A stretch of 64,000 nt of DNA, from assembly GCA_963930775.1 (NCBI GenBank), contig OZ005694.1:8882899-8946898 (forward strand), given 5' to 3'. Under the pieces are notes generated by a model. It did no database searches and had not been told where the DNA came from. It worked only from the letters and a program-made list of their open reading frames with translations. The position numbers and the translations under genes are program-made. Positions 1-11,240 of the stretch are shown piece after piece. The stretch is from Cliona cf. orientalis (lineage: Eukaryota > Porifera > Demospongiae > Clionaida > Clionaidae). Numbering within the stretch: position 1 is the first letter of the stretch; each line of letters begins with the position of its first letter.

Positions 1-564
1 CAACAGGCCATGGCATGTATAGTCATGAATAACAGGATGACTGCTACGCATTCTTTTTTGTGGGTAATCAACCATGGTATTCGGGTGGCAGCTAATACAA
101 ACTTTGTATTTCAAACTTAACTGTATTCATGAGTTGGTATGCCAACAATAAAACACCATGAATCTAGTCAACATGATTGACTCAGAAGTTAAAGTGTGAT
201 GGTCATACTAGGCAACTCTTAAAGGGGGCGTCATGCAAATATGAATGATGCTTGCTATAGTATAGCAATTATATTTGAAATTGTCGCTGTGAATGAAGTT
301 ATTAATCCTTAATTGGTCAGGTGGGTATATAATAATAATGTTGACATTTCATGTATTTCCGTTCGTCAATGGACATTAATATTCATCGACAAATAGAAAC
401 ACGTGAAATGTTAATAAGTGTTTGGAGACATGTAGCTGCAGCTGACAGACAGCTAAGACAGAGGGATCCTAGCTATACATGTACACGTACAGAGAGATCT
501 AGAGAGAGTGCATGTACATGAACACATATTATACAATATTATACAATATCATATACACACATAG
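1..564. other. intron 3 of left ACP5-like copy (partial)
   Basis: From about base 20 this matches the intron before exon 4 of the right-hand ACP5 copy (about 35,675-36,168), including the stretch reading cattcttttttgtgggta. The earlier exons of this copy would lie left of the window. No coding exon is seen here. Confidence 0.6.
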
Positions 565-1023
565 TCTGGTCTGTGGGGCACCACGGTCCAACTGATGTTC
601 TGGTTGAGAAGCTAAACCCGATGCTTGTGAAGTACAAAGTGGCCGCCTATTTCAGCGGCCATGACCACAACATGCAGCATCTCAATGACTCAGGGGTACA
701 GTACTTCCTCTCCGGAGCTGGGCACCTTGTAGAGTCTTCACAAAAACACAAGGTGGGCAAAAAATATAAGCGGATACAGTACGTAGAAACATCAAAAGCT
801 TAATTGATCACTTTACACATAGTCTCGCGTGCCAGCCCCTCCTAGAGGGGCTGGCGCGCGAGACTACTTTACACATGCACACACACAATGCTAGGATGAT
901 GTACCAAAGGACTCCCTCAAGTTCTTCTACGGTCCTGACGATGATTCAGACTCAAAGGGAGGTTTCACTACCGTCAGTGTAGGCACTGACACCATGAATG
1001 TTATACCTTCTATAAGTACAAAG
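565..1023 (+). pseudogene. ACP5-like purple acid phosphatase, 3' fragment
   Basis: Two exons of a tartrate-resistant (purple) acid phosphatase can be read: 565-752 and 895-1,023. The first encodes GHHGPTDVLVEK and SGHDHNMQHL, carrying the histidines of the C-terminal metal-binding motifs of the dinuclear-metal phosphoesterase fold, then LSGAGHLVE. The second reads KFFYGPDDDSDSKGG and is intact where the right-hand copy has a stop. Near 1,000-1,015 this copy has two extra bases relative to the right copy (MNVTFYNYK there), so the end is out of frame. The short terminal exon seen at 37,002-37,042 in the other copy is missing, since the SAMHD1a block begins here. The 5' part lies outside the window. 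It is probably a truncated pseudogene, though upstream exons could still be expressed. Confidence 0.75.
821..865. mobile_element. 45-base hairpin micro-element with target duplication
   Basis: The near-perfect palindrome begins agtctcgcgtgccagcccct and ends with its complement. It is flanked on both sides by actttacacat (810-820 and 866-876). The right-hand ACP5 copy has one such flank and no hairpin (about 36,450), so this is an insertion with a visible empty site. A related hairpin lies at 10,021-10,078. Confidence 0.7.
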
Positions 1024-1178
1024 GTGCCGTATATAATCCTTAGTCATAATATTATAATATCCTGGGTCATAATAATCACGTGTAGCCAAGCTCGCGGCGA
1101 GGCGCGCCCATTAGTATAAATAACATTGCGTTAATTTTAATAGCGCTGGTAGATCGTTAAAATAATTGCGATATAATT

Positions 1179-4100
1179 ATGGCCGAGAGCGGTAACGCTG
1201 AGATGACTACCACTGATGCTAGCGCTGGAAAACTTGAAGCAGTGGACAAAGTCCTGAACTACTTAGGGCTGAAGAGTGACATTCCTCGCGATCGTCGTGA
1301 AACTATCAAGAAAGATGTAAAAATATATATAGCAGGTATTATTATTCTAGCTAAGCTTACCCCTTGTCTAGATCTGCTGTGCATTTTACTATTAAATTTT
1401 GCATGCATAGATAAAAAGGAAGGAAGAACTCCTGAGAAGTGTGTAAGTTATCTGAATAATCATGCTATAGTTATTACCAGAAATGCATTGCATGACAGCT
1501 GCATGTAGATATAATACTTTTAATTAACCGGGAATTCGTCCAGCGACATAAGTCTGGAAGGGAGCGTGATATATATATATATATATATATATAGCACACA
1601 AAGTTCAGGGGCTGATCCGGGGGGGGGGGGGGGGGGGGGGGGGTGGATGGGGTGGCTAGCTATAGCCACCCCCCTTCACCAGGTGTTTTATGCATGCAAT
1701 GTAGTATAGGAGATGTCCACCATTATTAACGAGCCACCCCTCCTTGCACCAGTATGGTTAACTATGGGTAGCCACCCCGTCAGCCACCTTCCATGAAAAT
1801 TTTCTGGATCAGCGCCTGAAGTTTATGAGTGGGTGTAAAGTAAATAATATTATATGCATGTTAAATTTAGGTGGGCTTGGGACACTTTTTGGGACTATCT
1901 TGATGCATTAATTTTGGGCTGCTTTTTAGATTAATATTGGTAGTCCCCCCCCCCCCCCACCCCCACCCCCCAGAATGAAATCCTAGTAGATCGGTAGTGT
2001 AATTGTATAGACTGCAGCTATCGTTCATCTATAGTTAATCAATGATGCCATCCATGGACCTATTGAACTGAGCCCTTTGATGTATCAAATTATCAATACT
2101 CCTGAATTCCACCGGCTGAAAAACATACATCAACTTGGTTAGTCGATTCAATTCACATAATTAAGAGAGTCCAGTATTATCCTGCATCATTCATTATGAA
2201 TAGGGGCAGCTCATTATGTATACCCAGGAGCTAATCATACAAGATTTGATCACTCTATTGGGTAATAATAATATTATTATGCCATCCACTATAATGTAAC
2301 TGTACGATAATGTATCCATGGCTGCATTGGTTTGTGTAGTGTGGCTTATCTGGCTAAAGTCTTTGCTGAGTCGTTAAGAGACCAATTTCTGAAAGATTAT
2401 GACACGTCAGACCCAGATGAACAAGTGTATAAATTTGATCGTAAAGAAGTTCTTTGTGCTCAAATTGCTGGTCTTTGTCATGATTTAGGTATGAAAATTA
2501 AAAAATTTAATGATGTGTACAGTAACTGTCACAATCATTAACTCTATAATTATTAATCTTTTAATAGGGCATGGTCCTTTGTCACATATGTTTGATCATA
2601 TGGTTGTATCTGAAATACTGCCGGTAAATTCATGGTTCTATTATTATATACTGGCATAGTATTATGTAGCTAACTATACATTGTATATGTAGAATAAAAA
2701 GAAGGAGGAAAGAGAGCATGAGCTACTCTCAGTAGCTATATTTGAACGAATTATGGAGAATTCTAAGGTTCTTGCTGAATTTGTTGAGGAGGAACTTTCA
2801 GAAGAACATGTTAAATTAATTGGAGATATGATAAGACCAGAGGATATCATAGGTCAGGACACTCATTCCAATTACAAACGATTATTTCTTTATGAGGTAT
2901 GTATAATATCATTATACTATTTATTATGTGCATGAGATCTAATTCAATTATTGGCAGATTGTTGCGAACAAGAGCACTGGCATTGACGTTGACAAATGGG
3001 ATTACTATGCCAGGGACTGCCATTATTTGGGATTAGAACATGACTTTCAATGGAGGTGATCCAGTTTTAAACACACTCAAAATTTATGCAGCAAGCACAT
3101 CATGAGCAGAATTATCTATAATTATAATAATTATTGTAGCTTCCTTAATTAATTTGGCCTGACTAGCATTTTAGTGTCATCATTAAAATTTATTTATAAA
3201 TAATTATTATTATTATAGGCGATGCATGCTTCTTGGCCGTGTGGTGATGACTCCAGATGGCTACGAAGAAAAAGGAAGGCTACGTGTAGCTTTCCGAGAC
3301 AAGGTATATATTAGCAAAGTCTAGGCAGACCATGAATGATTCAATTAATTATCTTTATGCTTAATATTATGAAAAGGAGTTGGATAACCTGTACGGCATG
3401 TTCAGGACCCGTGCCCTTCTTCATCAAAAGGCCTACCAGCATAAAACCATCAAGGCTGTTGAGAAAATGTAATCATCTTGCATATATTATAATCCACAAT
3501 GTCATGAAATAGCTAGTATAGTTAATCATGCGTGCATGTAAATTATTACAATGTCATATAATATTATTATATTATAGGGTTGCTGATGCATTCCTTTATG
3601 TTCGAGATCTAAGAATTGTTCGTGTCTCTAAGTAAGTTGCATGCTATATTAAATTATTCATGATCATTGACATAATTTGGACAGGGAACCAATGTCTATC
3701 CAAGAAGCTGTTAAATTTGCTTATGCAATAAAACCTGAACGTGAATTAAAGTGGTATTTAGCTCTCACGGATTCAATCATTGGCACAATCCAATGTGCTG
3801 ATGCATGTACAAAGGAGCAATGCGACAAACTTGATAAGGTATGCACATCATGATTATTACGAGCATGAATATTATCGGCAGATCATGCAGGCTCAAAAAC
3901 TGCTGAAACGAGTTGAAGAACGGGTTCTCTACAGCTGCACAGCTAATATTCGTGTCCCAGAAATTGAGCTAGCATCTGAATCAGAATCTGATATGGATGG
4001 TCCCGAGTCTAAACGTATACGCCTTGATAGCGATGTATACTTAAATCTGGAGATCATTGAGAAACTTCGTGACGAGGATGAAAAGGAGAAATTTCTCCAG

Positions 4101-4757
4101 GATGTATGGTCGAAGTTTAGTGGAGAAAATCACGATCAGTCTGAGCTTAGCCATGCAAAAGAAAAATTATGGCTTGAGGTCAGAATCACAATAAGATGTG
4201 TATATTGCAATACCCATAATAAAAATATTTATTAGGTTGTAAAGATTAAACTTTCTTCAGAAAAAGCTAGTGATCCAGTAAGGCGAGTAGTATTCTACAA
4301 GAAGGGCAAAGACAGTTCTGGCAATATTGCAGTATGCAATTCAGATGAAATTATCAAAAGGGTATTAATCCATTAATTAAGCTAGTATACGGTATAGACC
4401 CTTTTGTCCAATAATGGGGGAAAAGGGTCTAGCTTGATAGTGTGTATACAATGTCATGGAGACAATTTTCATCATGGATAGATTTCTAAAGTGGTGGTCC
4501 CTCAAGCATTTGTTGAGCATGAACTCAGGGTATATGATAAGCGAGAAGCAAAGGATCCTGTCAAGGGCATCCATGGGCAAGACCGAGCAAAATTGAGGTA
4601 CTAAAAATTAATAGCCACTCGATACTTCTTTGCATATCTTGGACATTATGGATGATATTGTACTCACTAAAGGACTGCAACTGAGAATACACTGAAAGAA
4701 TGGAGGGAAGGTATTAGAAAAGCAAAAGATAGAAATGGACATGAACCAGACTCGTGA
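1179..4757 (+). CDS. SAMHD1: SAMHD1-like dNTP triphosphohydrolase, paralog a
   Basis: HD-domain dNTPase, cleaving dNTPs to deoxynucleoside plus triphosphate. Exons: 1179-1316, 1419-1442 (tentative 24-base exon), 2035-2137, 2204-2261, 2340-2488, 2568-2623, 2693-2896, 2958-3055, 3219-3303, 3377-3468, 3578-3631, 3685-3838, 3891-4178, 4236-4361, 4482-4597, 4673-4757. They sum to 1,830 bases, 609 aa, against 626 in human. Motifs: [22 protein letters not shown] (His metal ligand), GLCHDLGHGPLSH (HD pair), [16 protein letters not shown] (Asp ligand), and [18 protein letters not shown] (substrate-pocket Arg, Tyr, Gln). The guanine-reading triad of the human allosteric site (D137, Q142, R145) aligns to N, H, K in NTPEFHRLK. 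No clear SAM domain is seen in the short N-terminus. The gene sits inside the left duplication arm between ACP5 and PNP and has no counterpart in the right arm. The frame is intact. Confidence 0.9.
1569..1643. repeat. AT dinucleotide run and G homopolymer
   Basis: An (AT)n run (about 1,569-1,591) is followed by about 24 consecutive G (about 1,620-1,643) in intron DNA of SAMHD1a. The complementary C run occurs near 1,946-1,960. Homopolymers this long are prone to assembly error. Confidence 0.9.
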
Positions 4758-5682
4758 TTGCTTAATTTTATTAACTGCATAATTAATTATTTTTTTTTAT
4801 ATTAGTACTTGAACTGGAGGAAATAAATTGTCATCTCCTATGATGCACATGTACACACAGTCACATTAAGTTTTGAACAAATTGCTAGATATTAATTACA
4901 CCTATTATAATACAGAAACTCATTAGTGACAATGCACTGATCATAATAGACCTTAATTAGGCATCCTTTCTCTCTCCATTCTTGATGGGGCTTCTTGCAG
5001 ACCTAGAGCACCTCTCCCCTCATAGCAGAATCTGATACTTACCCCAAATTATAGGATTTATATGTACACACACTACTTCATATGAAGCTGTATCTCTCAA
5101 TCATGCAATTGACAAATTTAATAATGTAGTGTGCACTATCACACATGCATAGCTACACACACAGTTTGCAGCTCACAACACAGTAGCTATAGTACACAGA
5201 AAATTATAGGCAAAATTAACCAAGAACAGACCACTACACCACAAGTATTCCATAAGCCTTGGTGTGGTTTGTTATAGAGTTTACCCAAGTACAATCTGAA
5301 AATATTTTTCCCAATTGAATGTTCCAAATGAACAGAATCCACAGTAGTCACACACACACACACACACACACTTATGATCAATGACTCATATCTACATGAA
5401 TCACTATGCACGCTGATCAGTACTATTATGTATACGTAGATGCAAGGTTTACTTCATTGCAATAAAATAATAATAATCAAACTCTATGTGAATTTGACTA
5501 TATTATTATAATAATATGGGCTAAAGTGATTGTGAATTAACTTGCTATGCACAAAAATTAATGATAAATTAGAGTGGTGAACAAATACTCTATACAATAT
5601 AATAATAATAGTTGAACCACTTGTATCACACCAAAAATAATTATATCAAAAGATAATAATTATTATTAAAACAACCATTTGC
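4758..5682. other. intergenic, SAMHD1a to left PNP
   Basis: No gene is visible. It holds a CA/GT microsatellite at about 5,349-5,370. From about 5,450 it matches the right duplication arm (about 37,060). The two flanking genes converge here. Confidence 0.6.
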
Positions 5683-6269
5683 CTAGTCTTTGTCATTCGT
5701 TTGGTGTGACTGTTTCGCTGAAGCCTCGGCCAACTTCTCGATGACACCCTTGACTAGCCTGTGCATGTCGAGAGCTCTCATCTGCCCAGATTCAATCACC
5801 TCCTGGTGGCTGGGGGGAACCTTATCCGAGTCATGTTCAAGGATAACAACATTAGTGATCAAAGACATACCTACAATTAAGGTATAATAATAATTATTAT
5901 GATGGTTGCTCAAATGTAACAATATTATTGTATACTCTCAGTCATATGATGTACAATGTATATACAACAATTCTTGTTTTTGATGGAATCTTTCCTTTTG
6001 TGAATGTCATGTACAATGTATATACAATAATTATTATTCGTATTATTAGGACCTGACCATACACGTAGGCTGAGTATTCATCTTAGCACTATAAGGTGAT
6101 CTTAAAAACATTGTACCTTCTCCTCGGATTACATACATGTTTATGAGGATCATTTTTTTGAGTGACGACTACATGCAACAGTTACTAATCTCGTCCCCAG
6201 TCACCCCGATCGCACGTGAGAAAAAGATCAGGGTGACTAGGGACGAGGCTAACATGCAACATCATTTTA

Positions 6270-6395
6270 ATAGAGGGTGGGGGGATACACAAGTAGTGTA
6301 TTCTATAGATTGTCATCGGCAGTTTAGAAATGGAAGGTACATTGGATATACAACCCCTAATCAATGACCTAGACATATCTACTCTAATGGACCCA
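6270..6395. repeat. intronic repeat of about 125 bases, four copies in the window
   Basis: A block containing gattgtcatcggcagttta and ending near aatgacctagacatagcta occurs here and at about 7,350-7,490, in two different PNP introns. Both are repeated in the right arm at about 37,845-37,970 and 38,915-39,050. So two copies existed before the segmental duplication. Confidence 0.75.
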
Positions 6396-7801
6396 TTACA
6401 AACAACATCGTAGCATAGAAACAGCTCTCACCTAGCACCTTTATGTCGGCATGTCTTGCATTAGTGACCTCCGGTGCAGTGCTCATCCCAACAGCGTCAG
6501 CTCCAATGTTCCGTAGAAAGATCGACTCGGACGGTGTCTCGTAGTTGGGTCCGCTGATGTGAACGTAGACCCCTTCTCGTACGAACGAGTCCATTCCCAG
6601 GTCAAAAGCCGCCTGTTTGGCGAACCGCCGTAGCTCTCTGTCGTAGGCGGTGGTCATGGCTGGGAAACGAGGACCAAATCTGCAAAGGGTTATAAATAAC
6701 CATAGATATAATAATATAATCTATGAAATAACACACTCTTTCAATCAAACTGCTAACTGCATGTATGACACAATAATATCCTCGTTCCCAGGTCCATTCC
6801 AACATTTCAACAAAAGCTGAGAATGGGCAACGAGGCTTGTACAATGCACCCATTTTGCTTTAAACACATGAAGTGGTTTACATACCTAATGTCATCCTTC
6901 TTATTAGTAGAATTTAGACTACATGTACACTGTACATAAAAATCATTCTGAGCAATTAAGAGGCTGCGTCCTCCCTGATCTTTGCTAATTAATGACATAC
7001 CTGTCCTCATTATCTCCAATGAGTGGGTTGGCCCCCGTCATCCCAGCCAGATTGATGTGGTCCTTCATGATCATGATGTCGCCCATGTTGTAGTCTGGAT
7101 TGAGCCCGCCGGCCGCGTTGGTCACTATGATGACCTTACACCCAGTAGCTTCATCACACGAACAGGCATCGTCAACTATAAATGTATAGGATAAAGAAAT
7201 TAATTTTGGAGAGGTTTTACAGATGTAGATAAGGTCTCAGGCTGTGTGTATAATTATAGAATTTGTGAGCTAGGGGGAAATTTTATTATTAAACGAGGCT
7301 CTGCATTTTATTATGATCCATGAGATTTTTATTTTGGTGAATTTATTTTTTGTAGGGGATGGGGGGATACACCAGGGTACTGTGTATACTATAGATTGTC
7401 ATCGGCAGTTCAGGAATGCAAGGTACATTGGATATACAACCCCTCCCTAATCAATGACCTAGACATAGCTACACTAATGGATCCACTAGCTGACACCGCG
7501 ATACACACACTGGGATACACTGACTATACAATAATTCAGAACTGATACTACTCTAGTCAAAATATTGATACAAGTACATACATACATACAATGTCATGTA
7601 CACTTTTTCCAATGGGAATAACTATCGATTATTAGCCTGATAGCCCTGGCGCTATTTATGATTGATTATTCAGTAATGCTATTATAGTATTATACTGGTA
7701 TTATAATAATACATGTACAAGCCTCGTACTATCAGTGTATATTACAGCCTTGCCATATACGGGAAAATTAATGGTACATATGTAAGTGGGTGTAGGTCAC
7801 G

Positions 7802-8371
7802 TACACACACACACACACACATATGTGCAGCTGTGCACGCACACTTGTGTACAGTGACTAGCGCGTGCGTGCCCGCTTGATTAAGAGGAATTTCCTCATC
7901 ATTATCGAAGGCTCGAGTGCATGTACATGTAAACCGTCATACAGGCAAAGTAATAACAGTTGAAAGCTTGCATAAACATGCTATAACGACGTATTATTAT
8001 GATGTATATACAGAGAATAATGCTTCCAGAGATAGCCTTATATATTATGCATACTACATGTACTACAATACAGGACTTGTACAACTGACATTTGAAATTC
8101 GAATTCGAACTGTGTCTACAAATTGACACTTGTGTACATACATGTAAGCATGTGACAGTTAAAACAGCAACAACTATCCTTTTCCCAAAGTGTATGCACA
8201 AGTATCTCAGATCCATCAACATGCAGTGTAAACACCATTCAAAATTTTGAATTTGAATTGTTTTGAGGAGTAAGTGTACTCATCAGAATGGAGGAAGCTA
8301 ATCATTTGGAACACGAATACATCAGCTCCCAAATAGCTTGCTTGCACACACACACACACACACACACGGTA
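7802..8371. repeat. CA microsatellites in left arm
   Basis: (CA)n runs at about 7,802-7,820 and 8,345-8,369. The second is also present, and longer, in the right arm at about 39,957-39,988. Confidence 0.85.
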
Positions 8372-8456
8372 TACATCCGTAAGATGTACAGATCGATGGC
8401 ATAAACTGTCGAATCCAAACTTGAACTGTAGGGTATTGTATAATGTTCTTTACATA

Positions 8457-8643
8457 ATAGTTATCTGCCAGTAATTGGGGTGCATGAGATGCATGGTCGA
8501 ATGCACCCCAATTACTGGCAGATAACTATTTTGTTGGTAGTTGACCTCTGTTCATCATTGGCCTACTTTATGATGACCTAACCCCTTCCCATAACCGGCA
8601 AATTGCCTATAAAAACTTTGGTTGCTAAGCAACTACCAACAAA
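8457..8643. mobile_element. nested hairpin insertion absent from the right arm
   Basis: Perfect 29-base arms (8,457-8,485 and 8,501-8,529, containing gttatctgccagtaattggg) are followed by a second pair, tttgttggtagttg at 8,530-8,543 and its complement at 8,630-8,643. The right arm reads straight across the site (near 40,080-40,105), so the block is a later insertion, probably one non-autonomous element or two adjacent ones. Confidence 0.65.
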
Positions 8644-9318
8644 TAATTATACAGAGGTAGTGTAATTCCTACCTCAGTAAGATGCATGTCATGTATATGT
8701 ATAATAATATGTATAATATACATGTATGTATTATATCGATTGCACTCCCGTTGTACCCACTTAGCTACTGCCTACTGGTGCTTCTAGAACCAACTACATA
8801 CATGTACAATGATCGACATGCAGGTAGCTAATGTAGTTAGCCAGTCATCAGTGTAGGGGGACAAACAACTCATGACCGCCACACAACAATGGAGGCTGAA
8901 TGCATAATATTGGAACTCTCGTCAAACAATGGATAACTATCTAAGAGCAAAGCAAAGACAATACCTGTCATGTCATGCTGTGATGCATGAAATTCTGTAT
9001 ATAGGTTTAACATCTACTAGCTATATTCTTACCAATCCCAAACCTACCAGCCCCTTCGCAAGAGAGAGGAAGGGGCTAGTGCCCCCAGACTGTGTACCCT
9101 CCCTATTGCCTGCTCAGCCTAATCCCAGCAAGAATGCAGAGCCGGGGTACATGGTATAGCGCGCACCTTCCACAGGGAATGCCCCTCCGCGATGGCCGGA
9201 GATATGACCAAACTCTGAGGGAGAGTGCTCACCTTCCACGGGGATGCCCCTCGTAATAATAAAAATATCTCTGCATACAGACCATGGGATGGCCAGAGAT
9301 ATGGCCAAACACCAGGTT

Positions 9319-10427
9319 ACGGTGGCCCAGAAGGGCCATGTCCATTACCCAATACAATATTTCTCATTACCAATTTCGACTTTTCTCATTACCAGCTTCC
9401 AATTTGGTTATTTCTCATTTCCAATTTTGAGTTTTCTCATTACTAACTTCTAATTTGGGTGTTTCTTATTTCCAATTTCAAATTTTCTCGTTTTATAACT
9501 AGCTAACTTGGATAATTATTTCAATTTGGGTAGGTACTCTTTCCAGGGTTAGTGAAGTATCATAGTAGCTATTGATAGGCGTGTACACAAGAGAGGGTGG
9601 ACAGGTATGCGTTGAAGGCGGAAACTGGTTGTTAAATACTATTTATACGGTATAGCTACCCTATGGCTGAGGTCACACAGTACTGCCTATGTTATAGCTA
9701 CCTAAAGACCCTTTTCTTCTGACAACTTTCTGAATTACCCTTGATTAAGGGGGCACTAACATCATTATGATATTAAATCTTGGACACCCTCCCCTCTCCC
9801 CCTTTAAGTTAGCGTCATGGCAGTCATAGAGCCACACACCTGTAATGCAATTTAAGCATAGAGGGGTGTGGGTGGCTCCAAAGGTCAGGCTGTTGTCATA
9901 CCTGACAGGCACTGACTATCAACCTCTTCCCCCTTAACATCATAATTATTATTATAATGACGCTAAACAGTCATCGTATAAAAAAGGTCTACGGAGGTTT
10001 AGCTAGACATATCACTAGCTAGTCTTGTGCCCAGCCCCCTTCACTGTTGCATGCACGAAGGGGGCTGGGCACAAGACTAACATGTAGCCTCCATGTTGCA
10101 CAAATGTGGATCAGAGCACATGGCACATGCATACAACTGGCGCCTATGATAGTTAACTATACTTGCAAAGAGAATCCACATTGAAGTATCCCAGTTAATA
10201 ATCCAGTTAATAACAGAAATGAGAAAAACCCAAATTGGAAGTTAGCTAGTATAATGAGAAAACTCAAAATCGGAAATGAGAAATAACCAAATTGGAAGTT
10301 GGTAATGAGAAAACTCAAAATTGGAAACGAGAAATAATCAAATTGGAAGCTGGTAATGAGAAAAATCGAAATTGGTAATGGGAAATATTGTATTGGGTAA
10401 TGGACATGGCCCTTCTGGGCCACCGTA
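9319..10427. mobile_element. 1.1 kb long-inverted-repeat element inside PNP exon 3
   Basis: The ends are inverted copies starting acggtggcccagaagggcca, and the similarity continues inward for at least about 160 bases on each side. The inner part of each arm is built from roughly 35-base direct repeats (tttctcattaccaacttcca type). Flanking PNP exon sequence is interrupted: aggttac stands on the left and ggttaccc resumes on the right, consistent with a short target duplication. The intact exon at 41,131-41,234 shows the empty site. No transposase reading frame is visible, so it looks non-autonomous. Confidence 0.75.
10021..10078. mobile_element. hairpin micro-element nested in the 1.1 kb element
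   Basis: Palindrome with 22-base arms beginning agtcttgtgcccagccccct and a 14-base loop. It is clearly related to the hairpin at 821-865 (same ends and the CAGCCCC core). Confidence 0.65.
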
Positions 10428-10688
10428 CTAGGTTACCCTTATGATCCTTCACTGAGGGAGAGAGGGAGGAAAAAACGCATGATAAATTCGGGGTTGAGAT
10501 AGCATCATCAGGAAACGGTCGTTTGTTTTAGGCAATATTTGTTAGGTAACGGTCGTCAGAGGTTACAAGTACAATGGCGTAGGCTGCAATAAAAATGGAA
10601 TCAAGTCAGTACTACATGTATACAGTACATACATGACATTCTATCTGTATTGTACAATCAAAGATTAACATGTATCTTTTGTCCATAG

Positions 10689-10983
10689 AGTTGGTGAATG
10701 GACCATTGAGGTAATGAAAGCAGCAAGAATAGGCATCTTTGAGCCAGAGGTAAACTCATTAATGTACAGTAGCCTGTTCCCAGGTTCTATTCACGATCGA
10801 TCGGGGAGCCTAGGATCAAGGACTGTGTGTGCAGTGTTATATTATAATTTTTTCATCATGCATTCACAATGTCCTTTTTTCTTCTGAGTGCAGTATTTGC
10901 AAGAAGATTCGATGGAGATCCTTCCATTGATCATGACACACACTCAACTAGCACTGAAAACTTATATGCTGCTCAATCAATGA
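10689..10983 (+). other. possible terminal exons of an unidentified gene
   Basis: Two splice-bounded open segments can be joined: 10,689-10,749, reading VGEWTIEVMKAARIGIFEPE, then 10,894-10,983, reading YLQEDSMEILPL and ending at TGA. Acceptor AG and donor GT are present and the phases agree. I do not recognise the family and see no upstream exons. It may be a relic brought in at the edge of the duplication or chance open frame. Confidence 0.22.
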
Positions 10984-11240
10984 TCTTGACTCAGAGATCA
11001 TTGTAGTGACAATGAAAGATTAAAATAACTTTAATGGTGTAGCTAAAGCATCAGATTCTGATTTACTGAATGGTTCATGAGTGCCTGGTTTGACCCAAGA
11101 GAGTCCGCATGTCTGGGCGTTCTTCTAATATTTAATAGTGCTCTAATACAGTGTCATGCAGCTCAGCTGCTATATACCCAAGTAGAAATGGAATAAAAAA
11201 TTAATAAGAGACAATGCAACTAGAGCTTTAAAATACAGAG

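Larger units (their letters stand above)
5683..9320 (-). pseudogene. PNP: purine nucleoside phosphorylase, left copy, broken
   Basis: Exons homologous to the intact right-hand PNP lie at 9,233-9,320 (part of exon 3), 7,001-7,175, 6,432-6,679 and 5,683-5,870. The last two read well: [23 protein letters not shown] and SHQEV match the base- and ribose-binding segments of trimeric PNPs. Lesions: one A is missing in the GTAAAGG stretch near 7,136, giving a frameshift and stop after KLLGV. The exon at 9,233-9,320 is degenerate (MQRYFYYYEG for [10 protein letters not shown], losing the conserved Gly and His) and is frame-shifted at its end. A roughly 1.1 kb inverted-repeat element splits that exon. 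A second decayed copy of the same exon lies at about 9,166-9,218. Exons 1 and 2 are absent because the duplication stops before them. It cannot encode a full enzyme. Confidence 0.85.
20..10600. repeat. segmental duplication, left arm (ACP5 - SAMHD1a - PNP)
   Basis: Long colinear similarity with about 35,675-41,460, covering exons, introns and intergenic DNA of ACP5 and PNP. The arms differ by several insertions in this arm: a 45-base hairpin (821-865), the SAMHD1a block (about 1,025-5,390), a hairpin insert (8,457-8,643) and a roughly 1.1 kb element (9,319-10,427). Similarity ends near 10,600 before PNP exon 2, so the left arm never contained the 5' end of PNP. The right arm has the complete PNP gene and is the more likely source. 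Confidence 0.85.
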
